Position numbers and translations under genes: made by a program
Source of the DNA: Methanobacteriota archaeon
GTDB taxonomy: Archaea; Thermoplasmatota; Poseidoniia; Poseidoniales; Thalassarchaeaceae
Direction of reading: 5' to 3'
Length of the DNA: 64,000 bases
NCBI GenBank assembly: GCA_014239955.1
Contig: JAAZXW010000021.1
Span: forward strand, 33,160-97,159
Shown here: one piece after another, positions 57,902-64,000 of the stretch
Numbering within the stretch: the stretch's first letter is position 1
Layout of the letters: every line of letters begins with the position of its first letter
The notes under the pieces: generated by a model
Databases searched by the model: none
What the model saw: the letters and a program-made list of their open reading frames with translations, nothing else
Told to the model about the DNA's origin: nothing

Positions 57902-58831
57902 CTAAGACTCTCGCAGGCCCGCTTCAACCAATGCAGATACCAGTGCCTCGCCAATCTTTGATGGATCGCGAGCGATGTGAATGCCCGCATCCTCGAATGC
58001 TGCGAACTTCTCCTCGGCCGTACCCTTTCCTCCTGAAATGATTGCTCCTGCATGGCCCATCCTCTTCCCGGGTGGAGCAGTGGCTCCAGCTACAAATCCA
58101 ACAATTGGCTTGGAGAAGTTATCCTTAGACCATTCTGCTGCTTCCTCTTCCGCCGTACCGCCTATCTCACCAATCATCACAACTGCCTTGGTATCGGGGT
58201 CTTTCTGGAATGCTTGTAGGCAGTCGATAAACCCGGTCCCGTTAACTGGATCACCTCCGATTCCGACGCAGGTAGTTTGACCTTCTCCTACACTCATGGT
58301 TTGAGCAACGGCCTCGTAAGTCAGGGTGCCAGACTTGGAAATGATGCCGATCCTACCTTTTGCATGGATATAACCGGGCATTATTCCTATCTTGCAACCA
58401 CCATCAACACTGGGGGAGATTATCCCGGGGCAATTTGGGCCAATTAGCCTCACTCCCTGTCTTTTTTCCAAGTGTGACACTACCTTTACCATGTCCAGAG
58501 TTGGAATTCCCTCGGTGATGCACACGATTAGGCCGCCTCCGTTCAATTCGTAGAATGAGTCCGCGGCCTCAATTATTGCTGGAGCCGCGAATCGGGCTGG
58601 CACGTAGATTACACTCGCCTCAGCCCCAGTCGAGGAAATTGCTTCTGACATCGTATCGAAAACTGGGACTGACCTCCCGGGTAGCTCTACGAGCTGTCCT
58701 CCCTTGCCAGGAGTCACGCCACCAACAATGTCGGTCCCGTATTCGACCATTCGGGTCCCATGGAATGTTCCCTGGCTACCGGTGATTCCCTGTATCAGAA
58801 CCTTGGTCTGCTCATTTATCCAAATGCTCAT
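57902..58831 (-). CDS. sucD: Succinyl-CoA ligase alpha subunit
   Basis: [77 protein letters not shown]. Confidence 0.97.
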   Translation of the reverse strand: MSIWINEQTKVLIQGITGSQGTFHGTRMVEYGTDIVGGVTPGKGGQLVELPGRSVPVFDTMSEAISSTGAEASVIYVPARFAAPAIIEAADSFYELNGGGLIVCITEGIPTLDMVKVVSHLEKRQGVRLIGPNCPGIISPSVDGGCKIGIMPGYIHAKGRIGIISKSGTLTYEAVAQTMSVGEGQTTCVGIGGDPVNGTGFIDCLQAFQKDPDTKAVVMIGEIGGTAEEEAAEWSKDNFSKPIVGFVAGATAPPGKRMGHAGAIISGGKGTAEEKFAAFEDAGIHIARDPSKIGEALVSALVEAGLRES

Positions 58832-60039
58832 GACGACCCCCCTTCGATCGTGTTGACTATTGCTTCGCCCGCGTCTCCAAGCGTGCTAACAGTGATTACA
58901 TCGAGTTCTGATTCTTCCAGAACCTTCCTGCCTTCCTCGTGATTTGTGCCCGAGAACCTGACTACCAGGGGAATCTGTAGGCCAGTCTCCTCCGAGGCTT
59001 CGATTATGCTCCTAGCAACCATGTCACATCGGATTATCCCCCCGAATATGTTGACCAGAATTCCTTCTAAACGAGAATCCTCCAGTATTATCCCGAATGC
59101 CGCAGTGATAGATTCGCTATCAGCACCGCCTCCGATATCGAGGAAATTTGCTGGCTCTCCTCCGTACAACTTGATCACATCCATTGTAGCCATTGCCAAA
59201 CCAGCACCATTGACCAAGCAACCGATGTTGCCCTCCAACTCGACATATGATAGGCCATGCTCATGCGCCCTTACTTCCACATCTGACTCTTCTGAGATGT
59301 CCCGGAGATCGTCCCACCATGGATGCCTGAATGCGGCATTGTCATCGAAACTGACCTTGGCATCCAAGGCCACCATAGACCCCTCTCCAGTTCTGACAAG
59401 CGGATTAATTTCGATCATCGAACAATCCTTTTCGACGAACAGAGATGACAGGTTTCCAATCATTTCCAAGAATGAGCTGTGAGAACCCCCCGAGAGCCCC
59501 AGAGAGGATCCAAGAGCACCGGCGACCTCTTCATCCAGACCCTCCGATGGATCGAACCATGCTTTGTGGATAGCTTCGGGCGAAGTCTCCGCGACCTCTT
59601 CTATATCCACGCCACCCTCGGTTGATCCCATGATTAGGATGGAGTCCCTCTCCCTGTCCACAAGCAATGCCAGATAGTACTCGTGAGCTATGTCACAACC
59701 TGCTTCCACATACAAGTTACTGACCATCTTCCCAGAAGGACCGGTCTGCTTGGTAACAAGCCTGTGACCCAGGATATTTGAGGCGAAATCTCCGACTTCG
59801 TCCCTGGAGAAGGCCACCTTCACCCCTCCCTGCATTACCAAGTCTCCAGAGTCAGGGCAGAACAAGTCCCCCTTGCCCCTCCCTCCAGCATGGATCTGGC
59901 TTTTTACTGCGACAACATCTGAGCCAAGGGAGTCGTAGGCAGATAGTGCCTGATCGACGGTCGTACAGTGAAATCCCTGCTGTACTAACACGCCTGACTC
60001 CCTGAACATGGCCTTTGCCTGATACTCGTGAATATTCAT
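58828..60039 (-). CDS. sucC: Succinyl-CoA ligase beta subunit
   Basis: [57 protein letters not shown]. Confidence 0.97.
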   Translation of the reverse strand: MNIHEYQAKAMFRESGVLVQQGFHCTTVDQALSAYDSLGSDVVAVKSQIHAGGRGKGDLFCPDSGDLVMQGGVKVAFSRDEVGDFASNILGHRLVTKQTGPSGKMVSNLYVEAGCDIAHEYYLALLVDRERDSILIMGSTEGGVDIEEVAETSPEAIHKAWFDPSEGLDEEVAGALGSSLGLSGGSHSSFLEMIGNLSSLFVEKDCSMIEINPLVRTGEGSMVALDAKVSFDDNAAFRHPWWDDLRDISEESDVEVRAHEHGLSYVELEGNIGCLVNGAGLAMATMDVIKLYGGEPANFLDIGGGADSESITAAFGIILEDSRLEGILVNIFGGIIRCDMVARSIIEASEETGLQIPLVVRFSGTNHEEGRKVLEESELDVITVSTLGDAGEAIVNTIEGGSS

Positions 60040-60138
60040 TGGCCGCCCCAACCGAGGTGTGCCCTTGAAGGATGCGGCGGCTCATTTTCCGAAGAAAAAT
60101 CGCGAAGCGATGAAAGGCAGGATGGTGCTGGGAGTGAC

Positions 60139-61095
60139 ATGGACGTAATCGTTCTAGCAGGGGGGTTCGGGACTAGGCTCAGGCCATGGACCGAAAGCAT
60201 TCCAAAACCGCTTCTCCCGATTTTGGATAAATCAATGATAGAGCACGTGGTAGAGGTCCTCCCGGAATCCCAGGTCGACAGGGTCCTAATTGCTGCTGGA
60301 TATGGCATCGAGAAGATGCGAACTCACTTCGCTAACATCCCACTCCCCTATGAAGTGGAAATTATCGAAGAGACCGAACCTCTTGGCACGGGCGGTGCTA
60401 TTGCGAACTGCAGGGATCATCTCTCTGGTGGCACTTTCTGCGTAATTAATGGAGATCTAATCACTAGCCTGAGAGTCGAGGAGATGCTAGATTTCCACCG
60501 AAGCAACGGAGGGATTGGAACCATTTCGCTCTGGGAAGTAGAAGACCCATCACGTTTCGGTGTCGCTGACTACAGGCCAGAAACTGGCAAGATTATGAGA
60601 TTCCAAGAGAAGCCTCCGATCGAGGAGGCGTTCTCCAACCTCATTAATGCGGGAACTTACATTTTAGAACCGGGGATCTTCGAGTTAATGCCAAATGGTG
60701 CTCACAGCATCGAGAGGGACATCTACGAGGATCTAGCGGAAACGGGTGGTCTAAACGGATTCCCCTTCGATGGTTGGTTCGTAGATGCGGGAACCCCTCG
60801 TTCCTTCGTTGAGGCAACTAAGGTTTGTATCTCCGAAGGTAGGTTCTCCAGCGGTTCGGTAAGTGGTGACTCTTGGTTCGGGAAAGATTCGAAGAACTTG
60901 GGTGTGGTTACTGGGAGTTCGGTGGGCTCTATGTCCATCGTTGGAGAGGGTTCCGCTATCTCCGACTCTGTCATCCTAGATGGAGTAGAAGTCGGTGCAG
61001 GAAGTAAACTGAATGATTGCTTGGTTGGCAAGGGAGCAAGGATACCCGAGGGCACTATTATGGCTGGTGAAATTGTTGGCCACTATGTCCAATAA
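60139..61095 (+). CDS. Sugar-phosphate nucleotidyltransferase
   Basis: MDVIVLAGGFGTRLRPWTESIPKPLLPILDKSMIEHV; NGDLIT; C-terminal left-handed beta-helix-like repeats. Confidence 0.93.
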   Translation: MDVIVLAGGFGTRLRPWTESIPKPLLPILDKSMIEHVVEVLPESQVDRVLIAAGYGIEKMRTHFANIPLPYEVEIIEETEPLGTGGAIANCRDHLSGGTFCVINGDLITSLRVEEMLDFHRSNGGIGTISLWEVEDPSRFGVADYRPETGKIMRFQEKPPIEEAFSNLINAGTYILEPGIFELMPNGAHSIERDIYEDLAETGGLNGFPFDGWFVDAGTPRSFVEATKVCISEGRFSSGSVSGDSWFGKDSKNLGVVTGSSVGSMSIVGEGSAISDSVILDGVEVGAGSKLNDCLVGKGARIPEGTIMAGEIVGHYVQ

Positions 61096-61107
61096 GGGTG
61101 ATTTAGT

Positions 61108-63894
61108 ATGGCTGAAGACTTCGGCGAAATCAGTTTCTCTGGAACTCTGAGGCCATCACAAGTCGCTTCATCGAGCATCATCAAGAAAGACCTGGCAGAA
61201 GGTTCCAAGGAGCTTCTCATCGTAGCCCCGCCGGGCTCTGGTAAGACTGTTCTAGGACTATACGTATGGTCCGACCTAGTCAGGAAACCCACACTCGTTC
61301 TCAGTCCAAACTCGGCAATTCAGGCGCAATGGGTCGAGAGGGCGAAGGAGCTCTTCCACCTAGATGGGAGGGAATCAGAGATTGGCACTGACCCTAAGAA
61401 TCCTGGAATCCTGACTTCGCTAACGTACCAGTCGGTAACCCTGCCCAAGAGAGGAGGGGAAAATCTGGACGAGTCAGCACTGGAGATGTGGATTTCGAAA
61501 CTGATGACTCCCTCCGACTCCGGAGTGATAGAGGCGGACGATATGGAGAGCGCCATGGCATGGATCAATGATCTCGAGCAGAAGAACCCTGAGCATCACG
61601 CAGAGACCATGGGGCACTATCGGAAGAAGGTGAGAGATTCTCTGGCTGATCACGGCAATGCGCTATGGGTCCTTCACGAGTCAGCTAGGGAGAATTTGAT
61701 GAAGCTCGCCGATGTTGGAGTGGGGCTGATCATTCTCGACGAGTGCCATCACCTAATGGATCACTGGGGCAAGGTGCTCATTGAGGCGAGGGAATTCCTC
61801 GGCAATCCGATCATCCTAGGGCTTACTGCGACCCCTCCAGAAGAGGGTGATGCCCCTTCAATAGGAAGGTATCTGGAACTCTTCGGAGAAGTGGACTACG
61901 AGGTCCCAGTACCCGCATTGGTCAGGGATAGCAACCTTTCCCCATATCAGGACCTGGCTTACTTCGTCCGTCCATCCTCTGATGAGTTGAGCTACATTGC
62001 GAATGTGGATCAAGACTTCGAATCATTGGTCAAGTCTCTTAGAAGAGGGCCTGATGATGTTAGTGGCAGGGTCCCTCGTCTTGAGGTCTGGCTGGCAAGG
62101 GTTCTGGACGAGCTGTCACTGCCGGGCCGTAAGGCCAAGGACTGGAATTCATTCAGGCGAAGCGACCCGTCTCTGGCGGATGCGGCTAGGGGATATCTGA
62201 CATCTGGAGGTCTGAGCCTACCAGATGGAGTCCCAATTCCATCTCCAGAGTTGGTCGCTGCGGGGAACAGCATGGACACGCTAATCACGCTACTCGATCG
62301 ATACATCAGGAACGGTCTGATGAGGTCGGAGAGCAAAGAGGACCATGCTCTTGCTGAGGATGCGAAGAAGAAGCTCAGGATGCTCGGAATCCAGATTACC
62401 AAAGGAGGAGCTAGAGCCTGTGCCTCACCGGTTGGGAGGGTAATGGCATATGGTTCCGCGAAGTACGATGCGCTCCGAGACATCCTGCAATCGGAGATGC
62501 AGGCGCTGGGTCCCGAAATCAGGGCAGTGATAGTCACCGACTTCGAGAAGACGTCGGCCACGGCACTTGTCGAAGGGGTCCTGGACAAAGAGGCGGGCGG
62601 CGCGGTCGCAGCATACAGGGCGGTCCTCGGGAGCGAGGCCACTGACAGACTGGATCCCGTGCTAATGACGGGGACGACGGTGCTAGTCGACGACGACCTG
62701 TTGGAGAGGATCTTCCCTAGATTCGAGCAATGGGTGGAGTCAAGGGGCCTGGAAATCAAATTCGACTATGTCGAGAAAGGGGGTTACTTCGAGATCAAGG
62801 GCAAGGGCAAGGACTGGTTGCCTCGCTACTACACGATGATGATCACGGAGATGTTCCAGGAGGGGGTGACGAAATGCCTCGTGGGAACAAGGGGGCTACT
62901 GGGAGAGGGATGGGATGCCAGCAGGATCAACGTTCTCGTTGACCTGACCACAGTCACGACCAGCATGAGCATCAACCAACTCAGAGGGAGGTCTTTCAGG
63001 CTGGACAAGCATTGGCCGGAGAAGGTTGCAAACAACTGGGACATCGTTTGCCTGGCTGACGAGTTCAAGAAGGGTTTCGACGACTACCTGCGATTCAAGA
63101 GGAAGCACAAGCAGCTCTACGGGGTCTGTGATGATGGTGCAATAGAGAAGGGGGTAGGCCACGTCCACGCCGCCTTCACCGAGGCTCGTCCGGAGGGGGT
63201 CTCCGAGGCGATGGACGTTTTCAACGAGGAGATGCTGATGAGATCCAGGAATCGAGGGCGTACCCGAGACCTATGGGGCATCGGCGAGGCCTTCAGCGCG
63301 GTTCCCAGGGAAGCAATAGAGATCAAAGGAAGTGGGCTTGGAGGTGGTTTCCCCCCGACAAGCAGGATCGGGATGGCCCAATGGTCCGATGAGTCACTTG
63401 TCCTGGCGATTGCGGACGCGGTCGCCTCCTCGCTGCAGGCCCTGGGACACATCGGGTTCGACGTCAAGGTTGGAGGTGGCAGCAGAGGCGGGGGCTGGAT
63501 GAGGACCTACCTGGAGGAGGCATCGGAAGAAGAGTCGGCCATCTTCGCAGAGGCCATGGAGGAGGTGCTCGGACCTCTGGAGAATCCGAGGTACGTCATA
63601 CAGCGGGAGGTCAAGGTGGTGAGCGAGACTTGGCTAAGCGACTTGCTCCCAGAGATTGTTGGCAAGTACTTCAGGAGGAAGAAGAACGTCCTTTCGATGT
63701 TCCACGCAGTCCCCAGAGAACTTTGTCGGAATCTGGAGGATGCGAAGGTCTTCGAACGGCAGTGGAACTGGAAGGTGAGTCCGGGTGAGGTCCAGTACGG
63801 GCACAGCAGGAGCGGAAAGGAGATGATTGGCGAGATAAAGCGAGCGGGCCTTTCCCCCGGATCCTCGACCCACAAGAAGAGCGTTTTCCTCTGA
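61108..63894 (+). CDS. Superfamily II helicase (DECH box) with uncharacterised C-terminal domain
   Basis: LLIVAPPGSGKTVLGLYVW Walker A; LIILDECHHL; ILGLTATPPE; CLVGTRGLLGEGWDASRINVLVD; MSINQLRGRSFRLD. Confidence 0.88.
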   Translation: MAEDFGEISFSGTLRPSQVASSSIIKKDLAEGSKELLIVAPPGSGKTVLGLYVWSDLVRKPTLVLSPNSAIQAQWVERAKELFHLDGRESEIGTDPKNPGILTSLTYQSVTLPKRGGENLDESALEMWISKLMTPSDSGVIEADDMESAMAWINDLEQKNPEHHAETMGHYRKKVRDSLADHGNALWVLHESARENLMKLADVGVGLIILDECHHLMDHWGKVLIEAREFLGNPIILGLTATPPEEGDAPSIGRYLELFGEVDYEVPVPALVRDSNLSPYQDLAYFVRPSSDELSYIANVDQDFESLVKSLRRGPDDVSGRVPRLEVWLARVLDELSLPGRKAKDWNSFRRSDPSLADAARGYLTSGGLSLPDGVPIPSPELVAAGNSMDTLITLLDRYIRNGLMRSESKEDHALAEDAKKKLRMLGIQITKGGARACASPVGRVMAYGSAKYDALRDILQSEMQALGPEIRAVIVTDFEKTSATALVEGVLDKEAGGAVAAYRAVLGSEATDRLDPVLMTGTTVLVDDDLLERIFPRFEQWVESRGLEIKFDYVEKGGYFEIKGKGKDWLPRYYTMMITEMFQEGVTKCLVGTRGLLGEGWDASRINVLVDLTTVTTSMSINQLRGRSFRLDKHWPEKVANNWDIVCLADEFKKGFDDYLRFKRKHKQLYGVCDDGAIEKGVGHVHAAFTEARPEGVSEAMDVFNEEMLMRSRNRGRTRDLWGIGEAFSAVPREAIEIKGSGLGGGFPPTSRIGMAQWSDESLVLAIADAVASSLQALGHIGFDVKVGGGSRGGGWMRTYLEEASEEESAIFAEAMEEVLGPLENPRYVIQREVKVVSETWLSDLLPEIVGKYFRRKKNVLSMFHAVPRELCRNLEDAKVFERQWNWKVSPGEVQYGHSRSGKEMIGEIKRAGLSPGSSTHKKSVFL

Positions 63895-64000
63895 TCACTT
63901 CGAGCACTCGCTGCACTCGATGTTTGCTCCAGCATGCTCGCTGCAGAACCTCCTGCGGCAAGTGAAGCACCGGAAGTCGAAGGCGGATACTGGATTAGAG
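63895..64000 (-). CDS. C-terminal fragment of a zinc-finger protein (truncated by window edge)
   Basis: Minus-strand reading from the edge gives ...SNPVSAFDFRCFTCRRRFCSEHAGANIECSECSK* with a CxxC...CxxH...CxxC pattern; stop immediately abuts the helicase stop. Confidence 0.5.
   Translation of the reverse strand, partial: SNPVSAFDFRCFTCRRRFCSEHAGANIECSECSK

Noticed and set aside
62010-62759. 249-aa minus-strand ORF inside the helicase gene
   Set aside because: Antisense shadow of a clearly coding, motif-rich plus-strand gene; Ser/Pro-rich low-information translation.
1-64000. CRISPR arrays, IS elements, rRNA operon, prophage
   Set aside because: No regularly spaced repeats, transposase/integrase motifs, rRNA sequence or phage structural genes were seen.

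Overview
The window looks like a continuous chromosomal segment of a planktonic euryarchaeon, probably Marine Group II/Poseidoniales-like. The lineage is inferred from gene content, not tested. It is densely coding, with about 60 supportable protein genes and one tRNA-Gly(TCC). I saw no CRISPR array, transposase, rRNA or prophage. The main blocks are: prenyl synthase plus geranylgeranyl reductase; a complete A-type ATP synthase operon in the order H-I-K-E-C-F-A-B-D; an information-processing block (fibrillarin/Nop5, TFS, PCNA, Orc1/Cdc6, ABCE1); bacterial-type class I aldolase with GlpX; MoaC/MoaE; an acyl-CoA/aromatic-oxidation cluster (enoyl-CoA hydratase, PaaA/BoxB-like di-iron epoxidase, unknown 187-aa protein, hydroxyacyl-CoA dehydrogenase) with a convergent lipoprotein hydrolase and Rieske oxygenase; tandem phytoene/squalene synthases; SucCD; and a large SF2 helicase. 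The most interesting items are: a divergent TBP-fold protein in a small operon; a fused PPAT + DUF359 CoA-biosynthesis protein; a probable M50/S2P pseudoprotease; a hydroxymethylbilane-synthase-like protein without catalytic residues; a 285-nt structured non-coding element; a candidate replication origin by orc1/cdc6 with ORB-like sites about 6 kb away; a lineage-specific 876-aa winged-helix protein between them; and an ABCE1 with an atypical Fe-S domain. All family assignments come from reading motifs by eye. No database search was run.
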